From Lentzea kentuckyensis (GTDB taxonomy: Bacteria > Actinomycetota > Actinomycetes > Mycobacteriales > Pseudonocardiaceae): DNA of 64,000 nucleotides. The DNA lies in NCBI RefSeq assembly GCF_002150765.1, contig NZ_MUYM01000012.1:99094-163093 (forward strand), read 5' to 3'. Every line of letters begins with the position of its first letter. Position 1 is the stretch's first letter. Below are positions 18,262 through 29,589 of this stretch, piece after piece. Made by a program: the position numbers and the translations under genes. The notes under the pieces are model-generated. The model had not been told where the DNA came from. It searched no databases and saw nothing but the letters and a program-made list of their open reading frames with translations.

Positions 18262-19245
18262 ATGGGCAAGCGCGTCACGATCAACGACGTCGCGCGGACC
18301 GCCGGGGTCTCGCGGCAGACCGTGTCGCGGGCCCTCAACCACAAGGGCGAGATCGACGCCGGCACCAAGCAGCGGGTGCTGGACGCCGCGCGCGAGCTGG
18401 GTTACCGGCCCAGCCGGTTCGCCCGCGGGCTCGTGCGGCAGGACAGCACCACGATCGGCCTCGTGATCCCTGACCTGTTGAACCCGTTCTTCACCGAGGT
18501 CGCGCACGGTGCGTTGGAGGCCGCGCGCGCACGTGACTGGCACGTCATCGTGTACGACACGGCGGACAGCATCGACGAGGAACGCCGCACGATCGAGGTC
18601 GTCGTGTCGCAGGTGGACGCCGTGGTGGGCTACTTCAGCCTCGACGAGACCGAGCTCGACCAGCACCTCAGCGGCATCCCCGTGGTGCTGATAGGTCGTG
18701 ACCACCAGACACCGCGCTTCAGCTCGATCCGCATCGACGGCGAGAAGGGCGTGCACGAAGCCGTCGACCACCTCGTCGCCGCGGGTCATCGCAGGATCGG
18801 CATGCTCGACCACGCGAGCCGCACGAAGCCCAGCCCGCGCCGCGACTGGTTCGCCGGCGCGATGACCAGGCACGGGCTCGAAGCCGCAGCGGTCGGCCAC
18901 ACCGCACAGTCGGTCGACGGCGGTGCCGAGGCGTTGACCGAACTCCTGGCGGGGCATCCCGACCTCACCGCCGTGTTCACCTACAACGACGTGGTCGCGA
19001 TCGGTGCCCTGAGGGCCGCGCGGCGACTGGGCCTGGCCGTGCCGAGGGACCTCGCGGTGGTCGGGTTCGACGGGCTCCAGCTCGGCACCGTCGTCGACCC
19101 GGCGCTGACGAGCGTCGCGCTCGACACCACCCGGATCGGCGCGCTCGCGATCGAACAGGCGGGCAGGCTGCTGGTCGGCGACGCTCCGCTGCCGCCCGAG
19201 GAACTGCAGGTCAACGCGGTTCTGCTGGTCCGCGACTCGGCCTGA
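18262..19245 (+). CDS. LacI-family transcriptional regulator
   Basis: 327 residues. The N-terminus VTINDVARTAGVSRQTVSRALNHKGEI is the LacI HTH, with hinge helix RPSRFARGLVRQ; the remainder is a sugar-binding domain (IGLVIPDLLNPFF, AVFTYNDVVAIGAL, VVGFDGLQLG). The next gene is a beta-galactosidase with a LacI-type palindrome just before it, so this is most likely its repressor, relieved by a galactoside. Starts 2 nt after the LysR stop. Confidence 0.92.
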   Translation: MGKRVTINDVARTAGVSRQTVSRALNHKGEIDAGTKQRVLDAARELGYRPSRFARGLVRQDSTTIGLVIPDLLNPFFTEVAHGALEAARARDWHVIVYDTADSIDEERRTIEVVVSQVDAVVGYFSLDETELDQHLSGIPVVLIGRDHQTPRFSSIRIDGEKGVHEAVDHLVAAGHRRIGMLDHASRTKPSPRRDWFAGAMTRHGLEAAAVGHTAQSVDGGAEALTELLAGHPDLTAVFTYNDVVAIGALRAARRLGLAVPRDLAVVGFDGLQLGTVVDPALTSVALDTTRIGALAIEQAGRLLVGDAPLPPEELQVNAVLLVRDSA

Positions 19246-19248
19246 GCC

Positions 19249-19278
19249 TTGACACTCCCCCTCGATCGGCTTCATGCT
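19249..19278 (+). promoter_or_regulatory. Promoter of beta-galactosidase gene
   Basis: TTGACA at 19249-19254, then an 18-nt spacer and CATGCT at 19273-19278. The LacI-type palindrome starts 12 nt downstream of the -10. Confidence 0.55.
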
Positions 19279-19289
19279 TCGGCCCGTGC

Positions 19290-19316
19290 CGTGAACGTTC
19301 ACGGGAGCGTTCACGG
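19290..19316. promoter_or_regulatory. LacI-type operator, one perfect and one imperfect site
   Basis: CGTGAACGTTCACG (19290-19303) is a perfect palindrome centred on the CG typical of LacI operators. A second half-conserved copy, GGGAGCGTTCACG, follows at once. Confidence 0.7.
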
Positions 19317-19343
19317 ACGTTTCGGAGGGCCCGCTGCCGTTGA

Positions 19344-22097
<2,754 letters not shown>

Positions 22098-22166
22098 CCG
22101 TTCCACGATGTGGACCTAGTTGAAACGTCACCTAAACTCGGAAGGAGACTTGATCGAGGAGGTTCC

Positions 22167-23171
22167 GTGCCGCGGAAGTCAGAGCCGTTGCGGAAGCTGG
22201 GTTTTCTCACCATCGGGCTGTTCGACGAGCACAATCCCGGCGCCGGCCATCGGACGACGCTGGACATCATCGCGCTCGGTGAGGAACTCGGGTTCGACAG
22301 CGCGTGGGTGCGGCACCGGCATCTGCAGTTCGGGATCTCCTCGCCGATCGCGATCCTGGCCGCCGCCTCCCAGCGGACCAGCCGGATCAGCCTCGGCACC
22401 GCGGTCATCCCGCTGGGCTGGGAGAACCCGCTGCGGCTCGCGGAGGACCTGGCGACCGTCGACGTGCTGTCCGGCGGTCGCCTGAATCCGGGCGTCAGCG
22501 TCGGGCCGCCGATGCGGTACGACGAGGTCAAGCACGCGCTCTACCCGCAGACCGCGGACGTCGAGGACTTCAGCTACGACCGGCTGCAACGGCTGCTGGA
22601 CTTCGTGCGCGGCGAGAAGGCCACGGACTTCAGCGGCACCGAGGGCATCGAGGTGTTCTCGGACCGCGTGCAGCCGCACTCGCCCGGCCTGAGCGAGCGG
22701 ATGTGGTACGGCGGCGGAAGCCTGCGGTCAGCGAAGTGGGCCGGCGAACACGGGCTGAACCTGTTGTGCAGCAACGTGGTCCAGGCCGAGCAGTCGGAGG
22801 ACTTCGCCGAGATCCAGCAGTCGCACATCCGGACGTTCCGCGAGCACGGCGGTGGCCGGGTCTCGCAGGGTCTGGTGGTGATCCCCACGGACTCGGCCAC
22901 GACGGAGCAGCGCGCGAAGTACCAGGACTACGTGGACCAGCGCACGGCCCGCACCGGAGCACCGGTGGGGCCGCGCCGGTTCATGTTCGCCCGCGACCTG
23001 ATCGGCACGTCCGCGGAGATCGCCGAGCAGCTGTACGCGCACCTCGCCTTCCAGGAGGTCGACGAGGTGGCGTTCGCGCTGCCGTTCAGCTTCGACCACG
23101 AGGACTACGTGCAGATCCTCACCGACATCGCGACGAAGCTGGGTCCGGAACTGGGCTGGCAACCGGCCTAG
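22167..23171 (+). CDS. LLM-class flavin-dependent oxidoreductase
   Basis: 334 residues from GTG 22167, chosen because GAGGAGG lies 4 nt upstream; an earlier GTG at 22110 lacks a site. Bacterial-luciferase-like barrel: FLTIGLFDEHNPGAGH, ELGFDSAWVRHRHLQFGI, RISLGTAVIPLGWENPLRLAEDLA, DVLSGGRLNPGVSVG. Family members are FMN- or F420-linked monooxygenases or reductases; which one is not clear here. Its stop shares CTAG with the convergent protease gene. Confidence 0.85.
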   Translation: MPRKSEPLRKLGFLTIGLFDEHNPGAGHRTTLDIIALGEELGFDSAWVRHRHLQFGISSPIAILAAASQRTSRISLGTAVIPLGWENPLRLAEDLATVDVLSGGRLNPGVSVGPPMRYDEVKHALYPQTADVEDFSYDRLQRLLDFVRGEKATDFSGTEGIEVFSDRVQPHSPGLSERMWYGGGSLRSAKWAGEHGLNLLCSNVVQAEQSEDFAEIQQSHIRTFREHGGGRVSQGLVVIPTDSATTEQRAKYQDYVDQRTARTGAPVGPRRFMFARDLIGTSAEIAEQLYAHLAFQEVDEVAFALPFSFDHEDYVQILTDIATKLGPELGWQPA

Positions 23172-24070
23172 CCGATGCTGGCGCCGACCGCCGCCAGTGC
23201 TTTCGTGACCGGCTGGAAGAACGTCACACCGCCGCGCCGGCAGTCACCGCTGCCGCCGGAGGTGAGGCCGATCGCGTCGCCGTTGCGGGCGAACAGCGGA
23301 CCGCCGCTGTCGCCGCCCTCGGCGCACACGGTCGTCTGGATCAGGCCGGTCACCGCGCCCTCCGGGTAGTTCACCGTGGCGTTGAGGCCCGTGACGCGAC
23401 CGGACTTCAGGCCGGTCGTGCTGCCCATCCGCTGCACCTGCCGGCCGACCTGGGCCTCGGCGGCTCGCCGGATCTGGACCTTGTTGCCGTTGCCGGTGTC
23501 GACCTCGCTGGGCGCGTCGGTGTTGCGGTTGTTGTAGGTCAGCAGGGCGAAGTCGCCGTTGCCGGGGAAGGTGGACCTCACCACGGTCGCCGCCGCCCTT
23601 CCGCCGGCGGCCAGGGAGAACTGCCTGCCTGCGGCCGTGCAGTGGCCCGCGGTGAGGATCGCGGGGCGGTTGTCGTTCGTGACGACGTTGAAGCCCAGCG
23701 AACACCTGCTGTTGCCCGCGAAGATGGCGTCGCCGCCCTCCGCGAACAACTGGAAGGTGCCCTCCGTGCGTTCGAGCTTCACCTTGGAGCCCATCGACTT
23801 CACCGTGGACACGAGGTTGTCCCAGCGCGCTCCGGTCACGGTGCTGTCGGCGGTGACGAGGACCTCGTTCGTGGCCGGGTCGACGGCCCACGCGGTGCCG
23901 GGCGTGGAAGCCTTCTGCCGCAACGTTTCGGTGGCCTGCGCGGGAGTCGCACGGTCGTTCTGAGCCGCCTGGCTCGCGGTGAACGTCGTCGCGGTGATCA
24001 CGACCGCGACAAGACCGATGCCGGCCGCGATCGCCTTGGCCCTGCGACCGTCGTTGTGGTGCTTGCCCAT
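23168..24070 (-). CDS. Secreted S1 family serine protease, streptogrisin/alpha-lytic type, with propeptide
   Basis: 300 residues. Signal peptide 1-36 (cleavage near ASQA), propeptide to about 113, then the mature trypsin fold. Catalytic triad His143 (LTAGHC), Asp173 (GNGDFALL), Ser255 (GGDSGGPLF). Disulfides expected between Cys123/Cys144 and Cys249/Cys277. The propeptide KVKLERTEGTFQLFAEGGD resembles the folding-chaperone region of alpha-lytic proteases. ATG at 24070 has GAGAGG 7 nt upstream. Extracellular protein degradation. Confidence 0.92.
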   Translation of the reverse strand: MGKHHNDGRRAKAIAAGIGLVAVVITATTFTASQAAQNDRATPAQATETLRQKASTPGTAWAVDPATNEVLVTADSTVTGARWDNLVSTVKSMGSKVKLERTEGTFQLFAEGGDAIFAGNSRCSLGFNVVTNDNRPAILTAGHCTAAGRQFSLAAGGRAAATVVRSTFPGNGDFALLTYNNRNTDAPSEVDTGNGNKVQIRRAAEAQVGRQVQRMGSTTGLKSGRVTGLNATVNYPEGAVTGLIQTTVCAEGGDSGGPLFARNGDAIGLTSGGSGDCRRGGVTFFQPVTKALAAVGASIG

Positions 24071-24202
24071 GTGGTGCCCTCTCGTGAAGTCCGCGAATGG
24101 TCCAACAGTGGATTTCGTTGTGCGACAGCGACAAGTTGCCGATCGTCTCGACCTCGTAGACGGTCGGCCTGGGTGGTGCCCCGATCGTTTCGAGGCGGCG
24201 GA

Positions 24203-24221
24203 ACCGGTGAACGACCGGTGA
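24203..24221. promoter_or_regulatory. Paired ACCGGTGA direct repeats
   Basis: ACCGGTGA at 24203-24210 and 24214-24221, one helical turn (11 bp) apart, in the 217-bp divergent gap between the protease and the Ala-rich protein. Each contains the palindrome ACCGGT. Possible operator; no known regulator match. Confidence 0.35.
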
Positions 24222-24287
24222 TCAAGGCCGCGTACTCCCCCGTTGAGCGGCTCCGCTGTGCAGCGGGCCGGACGAGAGGAAGCGGAC

Positions 24288-24803
24288 ATGCCGGAGAACA
24301 ACGTGAAGCGCGGCGCACTGGTGGCGGTACTGGCGGCGGCGGTGAGTTTCGGAGCAGTCGGAACGGCTCTCGCCAGTCCTTCGACAAGTGCGGCCCCAAC
24401 AACAAGTACAGCCCCTTCGACGAGCGCGAGTCCGTCGGCGGGCGCGAACCAGGGAAAGTGCAACGCCCAGCAGAAGCAGCAGACGAACAACGCCGCGAAC
24501 AACGCCCGCAACCAGGCCGGCCGGGCGCAGCGTGCGGCCAAGCGGGCGGCGAACAACGCCAAGCGCGCCCAGCAGCGGGCGAACAACGCCGCCAGGGCGG
24601 CTCAGGCCGCCGCGGCGAAGGCCCAGCAGACCAATCAGCAAGCCGACAAGAACAAGGCGAACCAGGCAGCGGCCGCGGCGCAGAAAGCCAAGCAGCAGGC
24701 CACCGCGCAGGCCAACCGCGCCGCGCAGGCGAAGAAGGTCGCGGCCCAGCAGAACAACAGGTCCAACCAGGCTGCCGCCGCCGCGCGCAAGTGCGCCGCC
24801 TGA
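24288..24803 (+). CDS. Secreted Ala/Gln/Asn/Lys-rich low-complexity protein
   Basis: 171 residues from ATG 24288 (GAGAGGA 7 nt upstream). Signal peptide ends near TALAS; then a Ser/Thr/Ala/Pro-rich linker (about 30-50) and about 110 residues made almost only of Ala, Gln, Asn, Lys and Arg in helix-forming register, likely one long basic coiled coil. The only two Cys flank the helical part (QGKCNAQQ and RKCAA), which suggests a disulfide-closed hairpin or dimer. Resembles surface-exposed coiled-coil spacers; function unknown. Confidence 0.7.
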   Translation: MPENNVKRGALVAVLAAAVSFGAVGTALASPSTSAAPTTSTAPSTSASPSAGANQGKCNAQQKQQTNNAANNARNQAGRAQRAAKRAANNAKRAQQRANNAARAAQAAAAKAQQTNQQADKNKANQAAAAAQKAKQQATAQANRAAQAKKVAAQQNNRSNQAAAAARKCAA

Positions 24804-24805
24804 CC

Positions 24806-24841
24806 GCGTTCGGCTGACGCACCGGTGAGTCGGCCGAACGC
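24806..24841 (+). terminator. Hairpin after Ala-rich protein gene
   Basis: Stem GCGTTCGGCTGAC (24806-24818) against 24829-24841 with one G-U pair, 10-nt loop. Begins 3 nt after the stop. Confidence 0.6.
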
Positions 24842-24844
24842 ACC

Positions 24845-24883
24845 GGAAAGGAGCTCGGGCTCGGCGGTCCTGAGCTCCTTTCC
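24845..24883. terminator. Bidirectional hairpin terminator
   Basis: Perfect 12-bp stem GGAAAGGAGCTC (24845-24856) and GAGCTCCTTTCC (24872-24883), 15-nt loop, between the convergent Ala-rich protein and response regulator genes. The stem ends in runs of A and T pairs usable from either side. Confidence 0.7.
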
Positions 24884-24914
24884 CGGGCACACCTTTTCTG
24901 GGCGTAAAAGGCTT

Positions 24915-25565
24915 TCACGCGGCAGGCAGGAGGCCGGCGTCATGGGCGACGATCGCGGCCTGAGTGCGGTTGGCGCAGCCCAGTTTGGCGAGGATGCGGC
25001 TGACGTAGGTCTTGACCGTGCCCTCCCCCATGTACAACAGCCGGGCCGCTTCGGCGTTCGAGGCGCCGACACCGAGCATCACGAGGACTTCGCGTTCGCG
25101 GTCGTTCAACGTGTCCACGAGCCGTTGTGCCTTCACGGAACGGCCGTCGCTCAGGTGCGTGGCGATCAGGTCCTTGGTGATCCGCGGCGAGAGGATGGCG
25201 CCACCGTGGGCAGCCGCGCGCACGGCGTGGATCAGCTCCTGCGGTCCGCTGTCCTTCAACAGGAATCCGGCGGCACCGGCCCGCAGCGCACGGGTGATGT
25301 ACTCCTGCTCGCCGAACGTCGTCAGCATCACGACCTTGACGTGGGGCGCGCGGTGCGCGAGCTGTTCGGCGGCGGTCAGACCGTCGGTGCCGGGCATGCG
25401 GATGTCCACGAGCGCCACGTCGACGGGTTGCGTGCAGGCCAGCCGCACCGCCTCGGCGCCGTCGCCCGCCTCCGCGGTCACCTCGATGTCGTCCGCGTGC
25501 CGCAGCACCAGCCTGACACCTTCGCGCAGCAGCTGTTCGTCGTCGACCAGCATCACCTTGATCAC
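24915..25565 (-). CDS. LuxR/NarL-type response regulator
   Basis: 216 residues. Receiver: VMLVDDEQLL, phospho-Asp in VALVDIRMPG, VMLTTFGEQE, FLLKDSGPQ; LuxR HTH at the end (LNDREREVLVMLGVGASNAEAARLLYMGEGTV). GTG at 25565 has GGGAG 7 nt before; the GTG at 25571 that overlaps the kinase stop as GTGA has no room for a site. Partner of the kinase at 25568-27106. Confidence 0.9.
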   Translation of the reverse strand: MIKVMLVDDEQLLREGVRLVLRHADDIEVTAEAGDGAEAVRLACTQPVDVALVDIRMPGTDGLTAAEQLAHRAPHVKVVMLTTFGEQEYITRALRAGAAGFLLKDSGPQELIHAVRAAAHGGAILSPRITKDLIATHLSDGRSVKAQRLVDTLNDREREVLVMLGVGASNAEAARLLYMGEGTVKTYVSRILAKLGCANRTQAAIVAHDAGLLPAA

Positions 25566-25567
25566 GT

Positions 25568-27106
25568 TCACGCTCCCGGCAACATGAAACGGGACTTCTG
25601 GACCAGCAGATCCCTGCGGAAGCAGTAGCGCTCGACCATGGCGGTCCCGTTCTCTTCGAAGTAGGTGTACGAGCAGTCGGTGTTCTTGGGCGGCGCCGGC
25701 TCGACGCCGCGTGACGCCATGCGTGCGATCTGGCTCTCCCACCCGACGGTCTGGGCGACCTGCGCGCGCGTGCTGCCGAGCTTGAGCACCTCGAACGGAG
25801 TCCGCGTGTCCACGCCGGGAAGCTGGAACATCGCCGTGTTGAACGTGACGACGAGGATCGCGACCGCGCCGATCAGCCCCGTGGCCAGCACCGCGGACAT
25901 GCCCGCGCGGGCGAAGCCGTCCTCCGGCTCGGCCTGGGCGACCGCCGCGAGCGCGACCGGGGCGGTCACCGCGAGGGAGAGCTCGGCGGCGATCCGGAAT
26001 CCCTGTCCCGCCAACGGTCCCGCGGTGAACGTCCCGCCGAGCAACCGGACGCGTTCCTGCACGCCGGCGAGCCCGAGCCCGGTGCCCGGCGTCGGGGCTC
26101 CCGCGCGTCCGTCGTCCGCCACGCTGACCCGGACGCGGTCGGTTCCGTGCTCCACCACGACTTCCGTCCGGGAACCGGGCGCGTGCCGGCAGACGTTCGT
26201 CAGTCCCTCCCGCACGATCCGGTGCACCGCCTGCCGGACCGGTCTGGCCACATCGGACAGATCGTCGCCGGTCCAGTGCAGCGTCACCGGGAGGCCGCCC
26301 GCCTGGGCCTGGTGCACCAGCTGGAAGATGTCCGCCCTGGTGCCGGTGTGGTCGGCCGGTCGGGTGGCCGCGGGTTCGGGCTGGCGGAGGATGCCGAGGG
26401 TGGCCCGCAGCTCGTCCATCGCGGTGCGCACGGTCGTCCGGATGAGCCGCGCCGGCTCGCTCACGTGCCGGGTGGCGTCCATTTCCAGACTGCCCGCGTA
26501 CAACGAGATCAGGCTGAGCCGGTGCCCGAGCAGGTCGTGCATCTCCTGTGCGATGCGGGACCGTTCCTGCAGCCTGGCGGTGGATCCGGCGTAACGCGAC
26601 TGCTCGCGCAGCGCCCCGATGAGCTGTTCACGTTGCGCGAGAAGGGTTTGCACGACGACCGGGCCCGCGACCGTGACGAGCGCGGCGATGCCGAACTCGA
26701 TGATCACGACCCTCCACTGGTAGCCGGACCCGATCAGCCCGATCGTGAACGGCAACGCCGCCGCCACCGTCACCACGACCGCCCGCCACCGGGTCCGCTG
26801 AACCCGTGCGGCAACGCTGTAGGAGGCCAGCGCCAGCGCGATCCCGGTCGCGGGATACCAGCCGAAGAGCGCCGCCGCGACGAGCAGCGCCACCACGGGC
26901 AACCGGCGCCGGAGCGCGGCGGGGACCACCGCGGCGCCGGCCACCAGCGCCCCGACGCCTGGCACGTCGCACGAGGCCGGTCCCCACGCTACCGACACGT
27001 ACTGGGTGGCTGTGAAGGTGACGGCGGCGACGAACGCCATGAGAGCGAGCTCACGCCCCAGCGCCACGACCCGCGGGGTCGGCGTCCCGGACTGAGATCC
27101 ACTCAT
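25568..27106 (-). CDS. NarL-type sensor kinase with extra C-terminal membrane helix and outer domain
   Basis: 512 residues, longer than the usual 380-400. Five to six N-terminal membrane helices, HisKA_3 (RIAQEMHDLLGHRLSLI) with phospho-His, HATPase (VREGLTNVCRHA, then TGLGLAGVQERV). After the ATPase domain a further membrane helix (about 405-430, VLATGLIGAVAILVVTF) leads to about 80 residues that should lie outside the cell, with two Cys (NTDCSYTYF and VERYCFRR) likely bonded. The tail resembles a small sensor domain placed after, not before, the kinase core. Overlaps the regulator start. Confidence 0.88.
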   Translation of the reverse strand: MSGSQSGTPTPRVVALGRELALMAFVAAVTFTATQYVSVAWGPASCDVPGVGALVAGAAVVPAALRRRLPVVALLVAAALFGWYPATGIALALASYSVAARVQRTRWRAVVVTVAAALPFTIGLIGSGYQWRVVIIEFGIAALVTVAGPVVVQTLLAQREQLIGALREQSRYAGSTARLQERSRIAQEMHDLLGHRLSLISLYAGSLEMDATRHVSEPARLIRTTVRTAMDELRATLGILRQPEPAATRPADHTGTRADIFQLVHQAQAGGLPVTLHWTGDDLSDVARPVRQAVHRIVREGLTNVCRHAPGSRTEVVVEHGTDRVRVSVADDGRAGAPTPGTGLGLAGVQERVRLLGGTFTAGPLAGQGFRIAAELSLAVTAPVALAAVAQAEPEDGFARAGMSAVLATGLIGAVAILVVTFNTAMFQLPGVDTRTPFEVLKLGSTRAQVAQTVGWESQIARMASRGVEPAPPKNTDCSYTYFEENGTAMVERYCFRRDLLVQKSRFMLPGA

Positions 27107-27138
27107 GACTGGGAGTACGTACCGCGCCACGTCCCGGT

Positions 27139-27630
27139 TTAGGCCGGTGCTTTCTGAACCGACGCCAGGCAGTAGGTCGTGGGCGGCTCCGGGTAGACGA
27201 CCGAGACGACGTCGTCGCCGTCCGGGCACTCGGCCCCGTCCCCCGCCGCCGCGATGACCTTGGCCACCTTGATCGTCTCCTCGCCCGTGCACGCCGACGG
27301 CCCCCAGCTGTCGTCGTTGTCGGCCGGCTGGTAGCACGAGCCCTCGACGAGGTTGGGCAGCAGGCACAGCTTGCCGCCCCCGGAACTGGGCACGACCTGG
27401 ACGTACTCGTCGTCGCTGGCCGGGCAGTTCCCGCCGGAGTCGGCCAGCACCCGGCCGACCTTGAACCGCGCGTTCCCGGCGGTGCAGCCGGTGCTCACCA
27501 CCTCGGTGCCGTTGGTGACCGCGACGCACTCACCCGCCTTCGCGGTCGGGCCGCCGGTGAAGTTCACATAGGCCACGGCTCCGGTGGCGGCTACCGCCAG
27601 GGCCACGATGACCAGAAGTGGTTTCCTCAT
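27139..27630 (-). CDS. LppU/SCO3897-like secreted or membrane-anchored protein
   Basis: 163 residues from ATG 27630. One N-terminal hydrophobic segment (LLVIVALAVAATGAVAYV) without lipobox, then two similar halves of about 65 residues: AGECVAVTNGTEVVSTGCTAGNARFKVGRVL and a second with CYQPADNDDSW, followed by ETIKVAKVIAAAGDGAECPDG. Six to seven Cys spaced for disulfides match the LppU family, found widely in actinomycete envelopes with no known role. Just upstream of the kinase operon in the same direction, 32 nt away, so possibly part of it. Confidence 0.7.
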   Translation of the reverse strand: MRKPLLVIVALAVAATGAVAYVNFTGGPTAKAGECVAVTNGTEVVSTGCTAGNARFKVGRVLADSGGNCPASDDEYVQVVPSSGGGKLCLLPNLVEGSCYQPADNDDSWGPSACTGEETIKVAKVIAAAGDGAECPDGDDVVSVVYPEPPTTYCLASVQKAPA

Positions 27631-27751
27631 GCTGAGGAGTACGGGCTCGGTGTGGTGGCGCGGTGACGGCGATGGTCTTGGCGATTGAGACGATGTGGGA
27701 CTTGCGTTTGCCGGCGGGACGTGCTGAGAGCCGCTCGTCGGGTACCTCACG

Positions 27752-27768
27752 GTGTCCTCTTAGGACAC
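27752..27768. promoter_or_regulatory. Palindromic operator upstream of antiporter gene
   Basis: GTGTCCT-CTT-AGGACAC, 7-bp perfect arms, ending 19 nt before the ATG at 27788. It may be a repressor site or a small 5' hairpin. Confidence 0.5.
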
Positions 27769-27787
27769 GCTGCGCGAAGATGTGCGC

Positions 27788-29032
27788 ATGAACTCGTTGT
27801 TGCTCGCCGCCGCGTTCGCCATGGTCGTCCGGTCGCTGGCGGCGTCCCGGCTCGACCGGTGGAGCCTGGGCGCGCCGATCGTGATGGTGCTGGCCGGGGT
27901 CGTGGTCGGGCTGCTCAACCCGAACTCCATCGCCGAGGGCCTGAACACGGAGTCGATGCAGCACGCGGCGGAGATCATTCTCGCGGTGCTGCTGTTCGTC
28001 GATGCCACCGAGGTGCGCGCGGGGCGGTTGTGGGGCGCGTATCCGGGGCTGGTGGCCAGGGTGCTGCTCGTGGCGATGCCGATCAGTTTGGCGTCGGCGG
28101 CGGTGCTGGGATGGTGGTTGTACCCCAGCTTCTCGTGGGCGGTGTTGTTGCTGGTCGCGTGCGTGACGGTGCCGACCGACTTCGCGCCTGCCGAGCGAGT
28201 GGTGCGGGATCCGGCGTTGTCGGCGCGGGTGCGCAGCACGTTGAACATCGAGAGCGGCTACAACGACGGGATCGTGTCGCCGCTGTTCCTCTTCGCGCTG
28301 ATCCTGGCTGGGGACGCCACGCAGGAGCGGACGCCGCTCGAGGCGCTGGGCACGGTGCTGCCGTTCGCGGTCAAGGCGCTCGTCGCGGGTGTGGTGATCG
28401 GGGTGTTGCTCGGGTGGTTGATGGACCGGGCGCACCTGGCCGGGTGGGTCACCGACCAGTCGGCGCGGGTGGTGGTGTTGCTGGCGCCGTTGCTGACCTA
28501 CACGGCGACTGTGGCGATCGACGGCAACGGGTTCGTTGCCTCGTTCGTGTGCGGCATCGCGTTCCGGTACGTGCATCGGCTGCTCAAGGCACGCCGAGTG
28601 CGCGCCGGGCGGGCTGAGGCGCGCACCGACGCGTTGAACACCGACCTGCATCTGCTGGAGGACGTCACCGGGTTGCTGACGATGACCATGTGGTTCGTCG
28701 TGGGGATCGCCTCCGTCCTCATCTTCAGCCTGGGCGTTTCGTGGCAGGAGGTGCTGTTCTGCGTGGCGGTGCTCACCGTGATCCGCCTCTTGCCGGTGTT
28801 GCTCGCCTTCACGCGGTCGAGGTTGTCCGGGCGGGAGCGGGTGCTGGTCGGGGCGCTGGGGCCGCGCGGCACGACGACGATCGTGTTCGGGTTGCTCGCG
28901 TTCAACAAGCTGCCGACGGGAAGCGCCGCCGACACGATCCTGACGATCACCGTGCTCTGCGTGCTGGGCAGCGTGGCGTTGCACGGCATCGGAGCCGGGC
29001 CGGTGGCGCTGCGGCTGGCCAAGCGGCGTTAG
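27788..29032 (+). CDS. CPA1-type cation/proton antiporter
   Basis: 414 residues, about 12 membrane segments. The ion-binding region reads VTVPTDFAPAERVVRDPALSARV followed by NIESGYNDGIVSPLF, matching the CPA1 motif with the essential Asp pairs (T-D and N-D). Exchanges Na+ or K+ for H+ across the cell membrane. ATG 27788 is preferred over GTG 27782. A palindrome lies just upstream. The stop overlaps the GNAT stop (TTAG). Confidence 0.88.
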   Translation: MNSLLLAAAFAMVVRSLAASRLDRWSLGAPIVMVLAGVVVGLLNPNSIAEGLNTESMQHAAEIILAVLLFVDATEVRAGRLWGAYPGLVARVLLVAMPISLASAAVLGWWLYPSFSWAVLLLVACVTVPTDFAPAERVVRDPALSARVRSTLNIESGYNDGIVSPLFLFALILAGDATQERTPLEALGTVLPFAVKALVAGVVIGVLLGWLMDRAHLAGWVTDQSARVVVLLAPLLTYTATVAIDGNGFVASFVCGIAFRYVHRLLKARRVRAGRAEARTDALNTDLHLLEDVTGLLTMTMWFVVGIASVLIFSLGVSWQEVLFCVAVLTVIRLLPVLLAFTRSRLSGRERVLVGALGPRGTTTIVFGLLAFNKLPTGSAADTILTITVLCVLGSVALHGIGAGPVALRLAKRR

Positions 29033-29469
29033 AGCTGCTTGCTGAAGTGGAACGCCGGGATGACGTAACCGGAGCTCAGGTAGAGCCGGTGGGCGTCGTG
29101 TCGCGGCGTGCCCGAGTCCAGGTGGACCGACGGGCAGCCGAGGCGGCGGGCTTCCTCGTCGACCCACTTCAGCAGCGCGCCCGCATGACCCTGCCGGCGG
29201 CCGGACGGGAGCGTGCTCAGGTCGTCGATGTACAGGTGGGGGCCCGCGTAGAGGTTGGTCATGTGGCGGAACCCGGCCACGGCCACGACGGCACCGTCGA
29301 CGAACGACGCGACGATGCGGTAGCCCTCCTTGCGTTGCAGGCGCACCACCTCGACGAACTCCTCCACGGAGGTGAGGTGCGGGCGGAGGGCGCGCAGGGC
29401 GTCGTAGGCCAGCGCGGTGTCGGCGTCGTCCAGTTCGGCCAGGGTGTGTTCAGTGGTCACGCCGATCAT
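29029..29469 (-). CDS. GNAT family N-acetyltransferase
   Basis: 146 residues from ATG 29469; an upstream start at 29532 would add 21 residues unlike the family. Acetyl-CoA loop: LYIDDLSTLPSGRRQGHAGALLKWV (V/I-x-x-x-x-RxxGxG/A), then LGCPSVHLDSGTPRHDAHRLYLSSGY, typical of small GNAT enzymes. Substrate unknown. Downstream of the M28 peptidase gene but separated by a terminator. Confidence 0.85.
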   Translation of the reverse strand: MIGVTTEHTLAELDDADTALAYDALRALRPHLTSVEEFVEVVRLQRKEGYRIVASFVDGAVVAVAGFRHMTNLYAGPHLYIDDLSTLPSGRRQGHAGALLKWVDEEARRLGCPSVHLDSGTPRHDAHRLYLSSGYVIPAFHFSKQL

Positions 29470-29544
29470 CGTCGCGCGACAAGTGGCCTCCCAGAAGGAC
29501 CATTCAGGACGAAGTTCGAGATGCCACTCCACCGGACAGGCGAG

Positions 29545-29572
29545 CGAGGGCCCTGGCGGTCCAGGGCCCTCG
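29545..29572 (-). terminator. Terminator of M28 peptidase gene
   Basis: Perfect 12-bp stem CGAGGGCCCTGG (29545-29556) and CCAGGGCCCTCG (29561-29572), loop CGGT, 18 nt after the stop codon. Confidence 0.75.
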
Positions 29573-29589
29573 CCGTCACCTCCTCGGAC

